A stretch of 64,000 nucleotides of DNA from Magnetospirillum aberrantis SpK (GTDB lineage Bacteria; Pseudomonadota; Alphaproteobacteria; Rhodospirillales; Magnetospirillaceae): the NCBI RefSeq assembly GCF_011022235.1, contig NZ_JAAIYP010000045.1:97988-161987 (forward strand), given 5' to 3'. The stretch's first letter is position 1, and every line of letters starts with the position of its first letter. Made by a program: the position numbers and the translations under genes. The notes under the pieces are model-generated. The model did no database searches. It worked only from the letters and a program-made list of their open reading frames with translations, and was not told where the DNA came from. Shown piece by piece: positions 12,062 through 20,899 of the stretch.

Positions 12062-13404
12062 GACTTTCCGTTCAAGGTGACGACAGCCGAGGCCGGGGCC
12101 AGCACCAAACCCTGTTCGCCCATGCGCCCGAACCATCCCAACAGACGGTCGAAGGCCACCGGGCGAGGGGTGACCACCAGCAACCCCCGCCCGTTCTTGC
12201 GGGCGATGTCGGCGGCGGCGTTCAGACGACTCTCGATGGCGTCGCGGAACAGGTCGTGGTCGATGGTGGCGATGACTTCGGCACGCGGCAAGTCCACGTC
12301 GAGCTTGGCTCCCTCTCCGGCGAAGGCCAGTCCACGTTCGCGCAACGCGGCCAGCACCGGCGCCAGCTTGGGCGAGCGAACGAAGGCCCCGCCGGGCGCC
12401 AGCGCGCCGAAGGCGCCGGGCACACGGGCCAACACCTGTTCCAGCCGGGTAATGTTCTCTTCGGCCGGGTTGCCCACCAACAACCCCCAGGGACCGGGGT
12501 CGCGAGAGGGAAAGCCTTCGGATTCGGCAGGCACCATGACCATGACCTCGTGCCCGGCGTCACGCGCCCGCTTGACCCATTTGTCCAAGGCCCCGGCATA
12601 GGGACTGAAAGCCAGGGTGACCTCGGGCGGCAGCTTGTCGATGGCGGCTTCGGTCGCGTCCTTGTCCAGGCCCAGTCCGGCCACCACCACGGCCATGCGG
12701 ATTTTTCCGGGCTTCATCTCGAACGGTCGGGCATAGGCCTGGAACGCGGTCTGGCCGCCGCGCGACACCACCGGCAACGGTCCATAGGCGCTGCGGCGCA
12801 ACAGCTCCTCGATCGGGGCCGGCGGCAACGGCTGCGCCTTGGTGGCGGGGTCCGGCAACGAAGCGTAGCTTGGGGCCTGATAGCCGGCGGCGGGCAACGG
12901 TTGCGTGGCGGCAACCGGGGCGGCCGGCACCACCGGCGGCGACGTGGTCGCCACCGGACCGGATGGAACCGGCGGCGCGATCACGGGAGGGGGAGGCGTT
13001 TCGACCGGGGCGGCCGGTTGCGGCGGGCTTTCGTGGCCTTCGCCCTCGGTGTGGCCGGTCTGCGGCGGCACCAGGGCGGGGGTGTCGTTTTCGCCCGGCG
13101 CGCCGGGAGGCGTGAGCAATGGCCCCGCCCCCGAGACCACCGGCGGCGTGCTGTCGCCACGGTTGTTGCGCCCCGGCATTTCCAGCGACAGGCGGGGCCG
13201 GTCGCCGATGTCGAGCAGGGCGATCAGATCGCGCGTGTCCATGGTGGAAGCCAGATAGGCCCCGGCTCCCAAGCCGCCGCCAAGCACCAGAACCAACAGG
13301 CCGGTCAACAGCGGGCGCAGGTTGACGCGCCGGCGCGGTTCGGGTTCCACCGATCCGAGCAGCCGTTCCGCAATCAGATCCTCGTCGTCGTCCAACGAGA
13401 GCAT
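12058..13404 (-). CDS. Divergent polysaccharide deacetylase family protein (YibQ/DUF610-like)
   Basis: The 448-residue protein has a short cytoplasmic N-terminus, one membrane helix (about residues 35-58), a long Pro/Ala/Thr-rich linker (about 85-190) and a C-terminal divergent polysaccharide deacetylase domain (about 215-445). Domain signatures include KIRMAVVVAGLGLDKDATEA, VTLAFSPYAG and the GHEVMVMVPAESEG segment. The family sits beside envC and ctpA in many alphaproteobacteria and is thought to act in peptidoglycan or envelope metabolism. The ATG at 13404 is preferred over a GTG two codons upstream because AAGGG is properly spaced from it. Confidence 0.85.
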   Translation of the reverse strand: MLSLDDDEDLIAERLLGSVEPEPRRRVNLRPLLTGLLVLVLGGGLGAGAYLASTMDTRDLIALLDIGDRPRLSLEMPGRNNRGDSTPPVVSGAGPLLTPPGAPGENDTPALVPPQTGHTEGEGHESPPQPAAPVETPPPPVIAPPVPSGPVATTSPPVVPAAPVAATQPLPAAGYQAPSYASLPDPATKAQPLPPAPIEELLRRSAYGPLPVVSRGGQTAFQAYARPFEMKPGKIRMAVVVAGLGLDKDATEAAIDKLPPEVTLAFSPYAGALDKWVKRARDAGHEVMVMVPAESEGFPSRDPGPWGLLVGNPAEENITRLEQVLARVPGAFGALAPGGAFVRSPKLAPVLAALRERGLAFAGEGAKLDVDLPRAEVIATIDHDLFRDAIESRLNAAADIARKNGRGLLVVTPRPVAFDRLLGWFGRMGEQGLVLAPASAVVTLNGKS

Positions 13405-13541
13405 TGCCACCCTTATGCGCGCCGTGTCCGTCCCATGATGCCAAGACCATGCGGACGGCCCGGTTAAGAATTCAATAAGTCCTTACGGAAACGCCGCCCG
13501 GGGCCAACGCACCGGGCGGCGTCCGACAATTGCGTGCCGTG

Positions 13542-13581
13542 CCTAGTGCTCCGACGCATTCATATGCGTCAGAGCACTAGG
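13542..13581. repeat. Intergenic palindrome, 18-base arms
   Basis: The left arm starts CCTAGTGCTC and the right arm ends GAGCACTAGG. The arms pair with one mismatch around a TCAT loop. It has no T run and lies between ctpA and the deacetylase gene. It may be a REP-like repeat or a weak transcription stop. Confidence 0.6.
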
Positions 13582-13639
13582 CTTGCCTTTGGCGGCTGCG
13601 GCTGCGGCGCAAGCCAAGCTCAAGTGCCGCTCGGGCTTG

Positions 13640-13671
13640 GTGCATTGAACCATCTGAATGTTTCAATGCAC
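13640..13671 (-). terminator. Hairpin directly after ctpA
   Basis: GTGCATTGAA and TTCAATGCAC form a perfect 10-base stem around a 12-base loop, beginning at the last base of the ctpA stop codon. No T run follows, so termination is only possible. Both this hairpin and the palindrome at 13542 carry a TAGTGC edge, suggesting a shared repeat family. Confidence 0.45.
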
Positions 13672-15017
13672 TAGTTGGCGGGCGCGCGGTACAGCGACAG
13701 GCCGCGGATCAGGTCCAGCGCGCGGGCCATCTGGTAATCCTGGGTCGGGTCGCCCAGCTTGATCACCACGGGAGCCGGCTTGCCGTCGGCATCCTCGGGC
13801 TCGGGCTCGGGAGTCGCCTTGCCCTGGGGCGCCGCCTTCTTGTCTTCCTTGCCGTTCGGGGCGTCTGGATTGGCCAGCGCACCGCGCAAATGCGCCTCGG
13901 CCCGGCGTTCCCGCTCGGGAACAGCGATCGGCTCGACCTTGGCTTGCAGCACCTTGATGTCGGGCTCGATGCCGACCGCCTGGATCGACCGGCCCGAAGG
14001 CGTGTAGTAACGCGCCGTGGTCAGGCGCATGGAGCCATGTCCCGGCAACTGGATCAGGGTCTGCACCGAGCCCTTGCCGAACGACCGGCTGCCCAGCAGC
14101 AGGGCGCGGCGATGATCCTGAAGCGCGCCGGCGACGATTTCCGAGGCCGAGGCCGAACCATCGTTGATCAGCACCACCAGCGGCAGGCCGTCGGCGATGT
14201 CCCCAGCGCGGGCGTTGAAGCGCTGGGTGTCCTCGGCCTTGCGCGAACGGGTCGAGACGATTTCCCCCTTGTCCAGGAAGTCGTCGGACACGGCGATGGC
14301 CTGATCCAGCAATCCGCCGGGATTGTTGCGCAGGTCGATGACGAAGCCGGCGATGTCCTTGCCGATGGACTTCTTCAACTCGGCCATGTGCTTGACCAGA
14401 TCGCCGTGGGTGCTTTGGCTGAATTGGGTGATGCGGATATAGCCGATATTGCCTTCGGCGTGCGAGCGCACCGTCTGGATACGGATGACGGCGCGCGTCA
14501 GCTTGACGTCGAAGGGTTCGGCCCCAACGCGACGCACGGTCAGCTTGATGTCGGTATTGACCGGGCCGCGCATGCGGTCCACCGCCTCGGACAGGGTCAG
14601 CCCCTGGACCGGCTCGCCGTCGAGGTGGGTGATGAAGTCACCCGGCTGCATGCCCGCGCGGAAGGCCGGGGTGTCGTCGATGGGCGACACCACCTTGACC
14701 CAGCCCTGTTCCATGGTCACCTCGATGCCAAGGCCGCCGAACTCGCCCTTGGTGTTGATGTCCATGTCCCGCGAATTCTTGGGATTGAGGTAGCTGGAAT
14801 GGGGATCGAGCGAGGTCAGCATGCCGTTCAGCGCCGCCTCGATCAGTTCCTCGTCGTTCACCGGCTCGACGTAGTCCGAGCGGACCTTCTCGAACACCTC
14901 GGCGAACAGTTCCATCAGCTTATAGGTTTCCTTGCGCTCGGCCGCGTGGGCGGGAACAAGCGACGTGCCAGCCAGCAGGGCAAGCGCACCCGCAGCAATC
15001 AAAGTCTTGCGAATCAT
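13671..15017 (-). CDS. ctpA: Carboxy-terminal processing protease CtpA (S41 family)
   Basis: The 448-residue protein has a signal peptide (ending PAHAA), a PDZ domain (about 95-165, with GGLGIEVTMEQ and PAFRAGMQPGD) and the S41 protease fold. The catalytic Ser is about residue 290 in NDGSASASEIVAGALQD and the general base Lys about 315 in FGKGSVQT, a spacing that fits E. coli Prc. It acts in the periplasm on C-termini and, in many bacteria, controls peptidoglycan hydrolases, which fits its position four bases overlapped with envC. The C-terminus is Lys/Pro/Glu-rich and of unknown role. Confidence 0.94.
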   Translation of the reverse strand: MIRKTLIAAGALALLAGTSLVPAHAAERKETYKLMELFAEVFEKVRSDYVEPVNDEELIEAALNGMLTSLDPHSSYLNPKNSRDMDINTKGEFGGLGIEVTMEQGWVKVVSPIDDTPAFRAGMQPGDFITHLDGEPVQGLTLSEAVDRMRGPVNTDIKLTVRRVGAEPFDVKLTRAVIRIQTVRSHAEGNIGYIRITQFSQSTHGDLVKHMAELKKSIGKDIAGFVIDLRNNPGGLLDQAIAVSDDFLDKGEIVSTRSRKAEDTQRFNARAGDIADGLPLVVLINDGSASASEIVAGALQDHRRALLLGSRSFGKGSVQTLIQLPGHGSMRLTTARYYTPSGRSIQAVGIEPDIKVLQAKVEPIAVPERERRAEAHLRGALANPDAPNGKEDKKAAPQGKATPEPEPEDADGKPAPVVIKLGDPTQDYQMARALDLIRGLSLYRAPAN

Positions 15018-16465
15018 CCACTAACCTTACGTTTCTGAGCGGTGAGCCAAGGCAAGGGGTTCACGGGCTGGCCGTTGCGGCGCAGTTCCACATACAACAT
15101 GGGCTTGGCTTCGTCCTGAGCCATGATCCCGACGGGTTCGCCCGAAGTGAGGCGTTGTCCGACCGTGGCGTCAATCCGGGCCATGCCCGCAAGGAGCGTA
15201 TGATAGCCTTCGCTGTGTTCGATGATCAAGAGCAGGCCATAGCCGCGAAACGGCCCGGCGAAAGCGACCTGGCCGTCGAAGGGGGCGATGACCTGGGCCC
15301 CCTTGCGGGTGGCGATCTCAAGCCCCTTGTTGACCACGCCGACATCGTTGGTCTGCCCGTACCGGGTGATGATGCGGCCGCGGGCCGGAAACGGCATCTG
15401 GCCTTGGCCCTGGCTGAACGAGCGGCCGGTCGAGGCGGTGCGCGAGGCGGCAACCTCGCGCGCCGCCTTTTCCACGTCGCGGGCGGCTTTCTGGGCCATG
15501 ATTTCCGCTTCCTTGGCGGTTTTTTGCGCGGCCAGTTCGGCTTCGCGGGCCGTCTGGGCGGCGGCCATCTCGCGGACCTTGCGTTCCTTTTCCGCCCGTT
15601 GCGCGGCCAATTCGGCCTCGCGCGCCGCCTTTTGCGCGGCCAATTCGGCCTCGCGCGCCGCTTTTTGGGCCTTGATCTCGGCCTCGCGGGCGGCCTTTTC
15701 GGCGGCGACCTTGGCGGCGGCCTCGGCTTCGCGGCGTTTGCGTTCCTCTTCCAGCCGCGTCAACAGGTCGCGTAAATCCTCGGCTTCGCTCGCCAGGTTT
15801 CGCAGGCGTTGTTCGGCGGCATCCGACTCGGCCAAGGTGGCGGTCTGAAGGCTGGACTTGCGCAGCCACAAATCCTTGAGACGGTTGTGCTCGCCCTCAA
15901 GCCGGGCGGCGGTGGTGGCGATTCGTTTCTTTTGCTGGACGATATCGGCCCGCACGCGGGCCATCATGTCGATCTCGCCCTTGAGATCCTGGGCCGAGCG
16001 TTCGATCTGCGGCACGGCGGCGCGCAGCAGGATGGCCGAACGCACGGTGTCCGCCGGGGTCTGTGGCTGGGCCAGCAAGGCCTCGGTCGGCCGCCACGCC
16101 AGACGCTGCAAGGCGGTCAGCACGCCGGTCATCTGTTGCGACCGCCGCCGTAGCGTTTCGCCCTTGTCGCCTTCCAGCGACTTCAAATCCTCAAGCTGGG
16201 TTTCCAACTCGCTCAGGATTTCCTCGCTTTCCTGGGCGGCGCGGGCGGCGTTGACCATGTCGGTGCGAATCTGGCCCAGTTCGTCGGTGATGGCACGGGC
16301 CTTGCGTTTGATTTCCTCGTGCTCGGCACGCGACCGTTTCAATTGGTCCTCAAGCTCGTGCAGACGGCGGTCGGCGGTGGCCGGGTCCGGCGCTTGCGCC
16401 AAAACCGGACCCGCCGCCAGAACCGCCGCCAGCATCAGCGGCAAAAGGCCGTCATTCCGCCGCAC
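15014..16465 (-). CDS. envC: Murein hydrolase activator EnvC-like protein with degenerate LytM domain
   Basis: The 483-residue protein has a signal peptide (cleavage after VLA-Q), then about 300 residues of coiled coil. Within this, about residues 240-345, an Ala/Glu/Lys unit close to QKAAREAELAA is repeated many times. The C-terminal M23 domain keeps the fold (GRIITRYGQTNDVGVVNKGL, YGLLLIIEHSEGYHTLLAGM), but the metal ligands are replaced: the usual HxGxD is NKGLE and the usual HLHFE is MLYVE. Such LytM factors do not cut; they activate amidases at the division site. It lies between gpmI (14-base overlap) and ctpA (4-base overlap). Confidence 0.92.
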   Translation of the reverse strand: MRRNDGLLPLMLAAVLAAGPVLAQAPDPATADRRLHELEDQLKRSRAEHEEIKRKARAITDELGQIRTDMVNAARAAQESEEILSELETQLEDLKSLEGDKGETLRRRSQQMTGVLTALQRLAWRPTEALLAQPQTPADTVRSAILLRAAVPQIERSAQDLKGEIDMMARVRADIVQQKKRIATTAARLEGEHNRLKDLWLRKSSLQTATLAESDAAEQRLRNLASEAEDLRDLLTRLEEERKRREAEAAAKVAAEKAAREAEIKAQKAAREAELAAQKAAREAELAAQRAEKERKVREMAAAQTAREAELAAQKTAKEAEIMAQKAARDVEKAAREVAASRTASTGRSFSQGQGQMPFPARGRIITRYGQTNDVGVVNKGLEIATRKGAQVIAPFDGQVAFAGPFRGYGLLLIIEHSEGYHTLLAGMARIDATVGQRLTSGEPVGIMAQDEAKPMLYVELRRNGQPVNPLPWLTAQKRKVSG

Positions 16466-18008
16466 GGCGCCCCGACAACAAGGGCTGGCCGCTCATTTCC
16501 GCCGGCTGCGGCAGACCAAGCAAAGCCAGAAGGGTCGGCGCCACGTCGGCCAGCTTGCCGTCGGCCAAGGCATCCGCGCCGGCTGGACCGTTCACCAGAA
16601 GCACGTCCACCGGACCGGTGGTATGCGCGGTATAGGGTTCGTGAGTGTCGGGATCGGTCATCATCTCGGCGTTGCCATGATCGGCGGTCACCAGCATGAC
16701 GCCGCCCGCCGCCTTCACCGCCGCTTCCAGCCGCGCCAGGCAACCGTCCACGGTGTGGGCGGCCTTCATGGCCGCCTCCAGGATGCCGGTATGGCCGACC
16801 ATGTCGCCATTGGCGTAGTTGGCGACGATCAGGTCGTACTTGCCCGAGCCGATGGCCTCGACCAGCTTGTCGGTGACCTCAAGCGCCGACATCTCGGGCT
16901 GAAGGTCGTAGGTGGCGACCTTGGGGCTGGGCACCAGGATGCGGTCTTCGCCGTCATAGACCTGTTCACGGCCGCCGTTGAAGAAAAAGGTGACGTGAGC
17001 GTATTTCTCGGTCTCGGCGATGCGCAGTTGGGTCTTGCCGGCGGCGCTCACCACCTCGCCCAACAGGTTCGAAAGGCTTTCGGCCGGGAACAAGGTGTCC
17101 AGAAAGGCGCACAAATCCTTGGAATACTCGGTCAGGCCCAGCCGCGCCGAGAAGTGCGGCACGCGGGCCCGGACAAAGCCGTCGAATGCGGGGTCAACCA
17201 AGGTGTGCAGGATCTCGCGGGCCCGGTCGGCGCGGAAGTTGCCCATCAACAGGCCGTCGCCGTCCTTGATGCCGGCATAGTCGCCGATCACCACCGGCAA
17301 CACGAATTCGTCGGTCTTGCCGGCGGCATAGGACGCGTCGATGGCCGAAAGGGCGTCGGCGGCCCGCGGCCCGCTTCCCAGCGCGATGGCGTCGAAGGCC
17401 AGTTGCACGCGGTCCCAACGCTTGTCGCGATCCATGGCGTAATAACGGCCCGACACGGTGGCGATGGCCGCCTTGGTGTCCTTGATGTCCGCCTGGAACT
17501 TGGCGACGAAGTCGCGCGCCGAGCTGGGCGGCGTGTCGCGGCCGTCCAGATAGGCATGCACGGCGACGGGGACATCGGCCGCGTCGGCGATGCGAGCCAG
17601 CGCCGCCAGATGGTCCTGGTGCGAATGGACGCCGCCGGGGCTCATCAGTCCCATGATGTGCAGCGTGCCGCCCGCCGCCCTGACCTTGGCGAAGGCTTCG
17701 GCCAACAGGGGATTGCCGGCCAGTGAACCGTCGGCCACCGCCTGGTCGATGCGCGGCAGGTCCTGCATGACCACGCGGCCGGCGCCCAGATTCATGTGCC
17801 CCACCTCGGAATTGCCCATCTGGCCGTCGGGCAGCCCCACCGCCAGACCCGACGTCTTGAGCAGGGCATGCGGGACGCTGGCCATCAGCCGGTCCCAGGT
17901 GGGGGTGTCGGCCAGGGCGATGGCGTTGTCGGCGGGATCGTCGCGATGTCCCCAGCCGTCAAGGATGCACAGGACGACGGGACGCGGGGTGTGGGCTTGC
18001 TTGGTCAT
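16452..18008 (-). CDS. gpmI: 2,3-bisphosphoglycerate-independent phosphoglycerate mutase GpmI
   Basis: The 518-residue protein interconverts 3- and 2-phosphoglycerate with two Mn ions. LCILDGWGHRDDPADNAIAL holds the N-terminal metal Asp. The catalytic Ser is about residue 67 in GNSEVGHMNLGAGR. VTADHGNAEMM near the C-terminus carries further metal ligands. Length and motifs are normal. It is the first gene of the minus-strand group gpmI-envC-ctpA, which is a conserved order in alphaproteobacteria. Its 3' end overlaps envC by 14 bases. Confidence 0.95.
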   Translation of the reverse strand: MTKQAHTPRPVVLCILDGWGHRDDPADNAIALADTPTWDRLMASVPHALLKTSGLAVGLPDGQMGNSEVGHMNLGAGRVVMQDLPRIDQAVADGSLAGNPLLAEAFAKVRAAGGTLHIMGLMSPGGVHSHQDHLAALARIADAADVPVAVHAYLDGRDTPPSSARDFVAKFQADIKDTKAAIATVSGRYYAMDRDKRWDRVQLAFDAIALGSGPRAADALSAIDASYAAGKTDEFVLPVVIGDYAGIKDGDGLLMGNFRADRAREILHTLVDPAFDGFVRARVPHFSARLGLTEYSKDLCAFLDTLFPAESLSNLLGEVVSAAGKTQLRIAETEKYAHVTFFFNGGREQVYDGEDRILVPSPKVATYDLQPEMSALEVTDKLVEAIGSGKYDLIVANYANGDMVGHTGILEAAMKAAHTVDGCLARLEAAVKAAGGVMLVTADHGNAEMMTDPDTHEPYTAHTTGPVDVLLVNGPAGADALADGKLADVAPTLLALLGLPQPAEMSGQPLLSGRRAAE

Positions 18009-18114
18009 GTCGGGCGCTGGTCTTGAGCTTTCTTGTTGATCTGGTCCGCAGGCGCGGGCGGTGCAAGCCTATACCTTTTCCCGGTTGGGGGCCATGCGGT
18101 TGCGGGCATCGACA

Positions 18115-18143
18115 TTGACAGCGTCGGGCGCTGGCGGAAGAAT
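18115..18143 (+). promoter_or_regulatory. Promoter of the host tRNA-Leu gene
   Basis: TTGACA at 18115-18120, a 17-base spacer and AAGAAT at 18138-18143 lie 17 bases before the first base of the tRNA 5' half. After integration this promoter reads through a truncated tRNA into integrase 1. Confidence 0.7.
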
Positions 18144-18160
18144 GGCGCCCCATGCCACGC

Positions 18161-18199
18161 GGGGACGTGGAGAAATTGGTAAACTCTGGCGACTTAAAA
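18161..18199 (+). pseudogene. 5' half (A) of host tRNA-Leu(UAA), attL of the outer element
   Basis: GGGGACGTGGAGAAATTGGT and the rest of the D arm and 5' anticodon strand are present, ending in the anticodon loop CTTAAAA (18193-18199). The sequence then changes to AAGATTGCG and no 3' half follows. Joined to the 3' half at 37801 it gives a complete, well-paired tRNA-Leu with anticodon UAA. The CTTAAAA loop is the seven-base core shared with attR of this element. Confidence 0.9.
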
Positions 18200-18269
18200 A
18201 AGATTGCGCCTACGTGTTTTTGCCACTTACCGCATTGATTTAGCTGGAAATTCTTGCCGTTGACGCGCG

Positions 18270-18287
18270 TGCACAGTCCATGCACAG
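18270..18287 (+). repeat. Candidate integrase 1 arm sites, left
   Basis: Two direct copies of TGCACAG at 18270-18276 and 18281-18287 lie between attL and the integrase 1 start. The same pair occurs just inside attR at 37725-37743, which is the pattern of arm-type binding sites. Confidence 0.5.
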
Positions 18288-18332
18288 TATTCGCGCGCAC
18301 GCTGCTGCGTGCCCATGGACTTGGAGCGCGGT

Positions 18333-19559
18333 ATGGCAACAGAAATTACCGTCACTGAAGATATCAGGCTTTATATCCGCGACGGAACCAAAAATTACTC
18401 GGCGCGCATTCGCTTGCCTGATGGCAAATGGAAGCGGATTTCAACTGGCACTTCCGACGAAAACAAGGCGCGGGAACAGGCGCTGCACCATTACGCGGAA
18501 ATGAAGTTCCGCGTCAGCAATAACCTTGTTCCGGATTCCCGCACGGTTCGTCACGTCTGCGAACAAGCCAAGATGGAGATGCAGGAGGCCCTCGACGCCG
18601 GTTCGGGCAAGGTCATCTGGAACCACTACATGTTCACCATCGACAAGTGGATCATCCCCTTCTTCGGCAATCGTCCCATTGATGGCCTGACCTACAAGGA
18701 CATGAAGGAGTGGCAGGACTGGAAACAGGCGCAATGGGGGCGGCGCATGGGCTACAGCACGCTGCGCAATCACAACTCGGCCATGTCGCAGGTGTTCAAA
18801 TGCGCGCTGCTGCACAGCTGGATGAAGGACTTCCAGGTTCCCCAGCAATACAACGGCGGCAAGGCCCCGGAGGCACGTAACGCCTTCCTGGATGACGACT
18901 ACACCGCCATCATGCAGGCGCTGAGCGACGCGGCGGGCACGGGCCGGAAGGCGCGCAGCCGCGTCAAGCGCGAGATCCTTGAGTGCTATGTGGGCGTGCT
19001 GTGCACCAGCGGCCTGCGTCCCGGTATCGAGATGAACACCCTGCGCTGGTGCGATTACGATCCGGAATGGGAAGCTCCCGACGGCTCGACGCATCCGGAA
19101 CTTCGTGTCCAGGCCGGTAAGCGCGGCGGACGCGGTGTCATCGTTCGCGCTGCCTGCCGTAAATGGCTGACCCGCATGCGCGAGATTTCGCCGCCCAGCA
19201 AGGACACCGACCTGATCTTCCGCTATCCCGATGGCGAGGCTGTTGGCGACATGAACCGCACCTTCCAGGTGGTGCTGAAGAATGCCGGGTTGCTGATCGA
19301 CCACAAGGGCAGGAAGCGGACCCTCTACTGCTGCCGCCACTTCTATGGAACCAACATCCTGGTGTTCCAGCCGGACATCGATCCCATATTCCTGGCGGGT
19401 GCGATGGGAACCAGCGTCGCCATGCTGGAAAGGTACTATGCCGACGCCGATCCAAAGCGAAAGGCTTCGGCTTTCTCGGGCATAACACGCAAGCCCGCAA
19501 GTTTGCCCGGCATCAACATTGACAGCGTTGTCCGCAAACGAAAGAATATCGACTTCTGA
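18333..19559 (+). CDS. Tyrosine recombinase of the outer element (integrase 1)
   Basis: From the ATG at 18333, with GGAG six bases upstream, the protein has 408 residues. Other in-frame starts at 18309 and 18315 have poorer ribosome sites. Catalytic landmarks are the first Arg in TSGLRPGIEMNTLRW, the box II segment YCCRHFYGTNIL (the Arg is kept, while the usual preceding His appears to be replaced) and the nucleophile in AMLERYYAD. It lies directly inside attL, as integrases do. Its last codons overlap the promoter of the element's own tRNA-Leu copy, whose 5' half begins seven bases after the stop codon. Confidence 0.9.
   Translation: MATEITVTEDIRLYIRDGTKNYSARIRLPDGKWKRISTGTSDENKAREQALHHYAEMKFRVSNNLVPDSRTVRHVCEQAKMEMQEALDAGSGKVIWNHYMFTIDKWIIPFFGNRPIDGLTYKDMKEWQDWKQAQWGRRMGYSTLRNHNSAMSQVFKCALLHSWMKDFQVPQQYNGGKAPEARNAFLDDDYTAIMQALSDAAGTGRKARSRVKREILECYVGVLCTSGLRPGIEMNTLRWCDYDPEWEAPDGSTHPELRVQAGKRGGRGVIVRAACRKWLTRMREISPPSKDTDLIFRYPDGEAVGDMNRTFQVVLKNAGLLIDHKGRKRTLYCCRHFYGTNILVFQPDIDPIFLAGAMGTSVAMLERYYADADPKRKASAFSGITRKPASLPGINIDSVVRKRKNIDF
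19519..19547 (+). promoter_or_regulatory. Promoter of the outer element's tRNA-Leu copy, inside the end of integrase 1
   Basis: TTGACA at 19519-19524, a 17-base spacer and AAGAAT at 19542-19547 match the host promoter at 18115 in both hexamers and spacing. The surrounding bases are also related (CATTGACAGCGT in both). Here the bases also encode the C-terminus of integrase 1. Confidence 0.65.
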
Positions 19560-19565
19560 CCACGC

Positions 19566-19604
19566 GGGGACGTGGAGAAATTGGTAAACTCTGGCGACTT
19601 AAAA
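19566..19604 (+). pseudogene. 5' half (B) of the element-borne tRNA-Leu(UAA), attL of the inner element
   Basis: It is identical over all 39 bases to half A, plus six identical bases upstream (CCACGC). It ends in the anticodon loop, and the shared core with attR of the inner element is GACTTAAAATC (19596-19606). Joined to half C at 35118 it gives a complete tRNA-Leu(UAA). Confidence 0.9.
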
Positions 19605-19645
19605 TCTTATGGTAGTGTAGGTTTTCCAAGGGTTTTAGCAGCTAT

Positions 19646-19663
19646 GCGCGTAAAAGCGCGTAA
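19646..19663 (+). repeat. Candidate integrase 2 arm sites, left
   Basis: Two direct copies of GCGCGTAA at 19646-19653 and 19656-19663 lie between attL and integrase 2. Related TGCGTAA/TGCGCGTAA copies lie at 34973-34990, just inside attR. Confidence 0.5.
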
Positions 19664-19686
19664 TTCCCTAGGAAGGAGCCTACACC

Positions 19687-20796
19687 ATGGGATCTATCGT
19701 CGAAGAGAAGCGGGTCGGTAAGGACGGCAAGGCCGTTACGACCTACCGGGCGCACATTCGGCGCAAGGGCTTCAAGAGCCAGTCCAAGACGTTCCGCACC
19801 AAGACCGATGCGAAAGAGTGGCTGCGCAACAACGAAGCCTCCGTCTTGCTTGACAAGAAAGCCAAGGGCGCGGGCACCACGTTCAAGAAGCTCGCCGATC
19901 TGTTCGCCGTAGCGCCCCCGATGAAGGGCACCCGGTATTGGGATTCCTGCCACCTCGATTTCTGGATTGAACAGTTTGGGGCGCTGCACCTCGATGAGGT
20001 GAACCATGCCGAAATCAACGCGGCGGTAGCGGTGCTACAGACCCGCCCGGCTATGCGGATCACCGCCCGCGGGCCGAAGCCGACCGGCAAGCCGTTGGCG
20101 CCCTCAACGGTCAATCGCTATCTCGCCACCTTGTCGGCGGTTATGAACTTCGCGCTCAAGCGGGGAATGATTGACGCCCATCCCATGAAGACCGGAAAGG
20201 TGGGGAAGCTGACCGAGGGCAACGGACGGCGGCGCATCCTTACCGAAGCTGAGGTCACGCGCCTGCTGGACGCTTCCGAAGCGTGCCGGTGGTCGATGAT
20301 GCCCCTGTTCCTTCGCATGCTGCTGACGACGGCCGCGCGGAAATCCGAAGTGCTGAACCTGAAATGGCAGGATGTGCACCTGACGGAATCGGTGGCGATC
20401 CTGAACGAAACCAAGAACGGCCGGGCCAGGGCGTTGCCCCTGGTTTCCGACGTGCGGGCCACGCTGGAACAGGCCAGCAAGGTGCGCCCGATCAATTCCG
20501 ATTACGTGTTCTTCGATCCCCGGCACCCAGAACGACCGAAAAACGTGGATACCATTTGGCGGTTCGTCCGCAAGCGCGCCGGGTTGCTGAAGGACAGGGA
20601 CGATCCCCTCGACCAAGTGGTGCTGCACACCACCCGTCATTCCGCCATCACCAAGATGCTGAAAGGCGGCGCCAACCTGACGCAGGCTGCGGTGGTTTCC
20701 GGCCACCAGACCCTTGCCATGCTCAAGCGGTACGAGCATTTGGCCGCGCAGGACGCCGTTGAACTCGCCGAGCGCCTGCTTGGCAAGAAGGGGTGA
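19687..20796 (+). CDS. Tyrosine recombinase of the inner element (integrase 2)
   Basis: The 369-residue protein starts at an ATG with GGAAGGAGCC upstream. The N-terminal arm-binding region (about 1-60) is followed by a SAM-like core-binding domain (about 65-165, STVNRYLATLSAVMNFALKR) and the catalytic domain. The tetrad residues are in TTAARKSEVLNLKW (Arg), LHTTRHSAITKML (His-x-x-Arg), SGHQTLAMLKRYEHL (His and the nucleophile Tyr). All are intact, so it is probably active. It lies just inside attL of the inner element and is clearly a different lineage from integrase 1. Confidence 0.95.
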   Translation: MGSIVEEKRVGKDGKAVTTYRAHIRRKGFKSQSKTFRTKTDAKEWLRNNEASVLLDKKAKGAGTTFKKLADLFAVAPPMKGTRYWDSCHLDFWIEQFGALHLDEVNHAEINAAVAVLQTRPAMRITARGPKPTGKPLAPSTVNRYLATLSAVMNFALKRGMIDAHPMKTGKVGKLTEGNGRRRILTEAEVTRLLDASEACRWSMMPLFLRMLLTTAARKSEVLNLKWQDVHLTESVAILNETKNGRARALPLVSDVRATLEQASKVRPINSDYVFFDPRHPERPKNVDTIWRFVRKRAGLLKDRDDPLDQVVLHTTRHSAITKMLKGGANLTQAAVVSGHQTLAMLKRYEHLAAQDAVELAERLLGKKG

Positions 20797-20899
20797 GCAC
20801 CCCGGACCCCGCCGCCTGACGGCTTCAGGCAGAGCGGATCGGCACGGTGTTCCCGCACTGTGCCGATCCTGACCAAGACGCAACGTTGGAGGTTGCATC

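Noticed and set aside
15014..16465. EnvC as an active peptidase
   Set aside because: The metal-binding His and Asp positions are replaced, as in LytM activators, so it is annotated as an activator.
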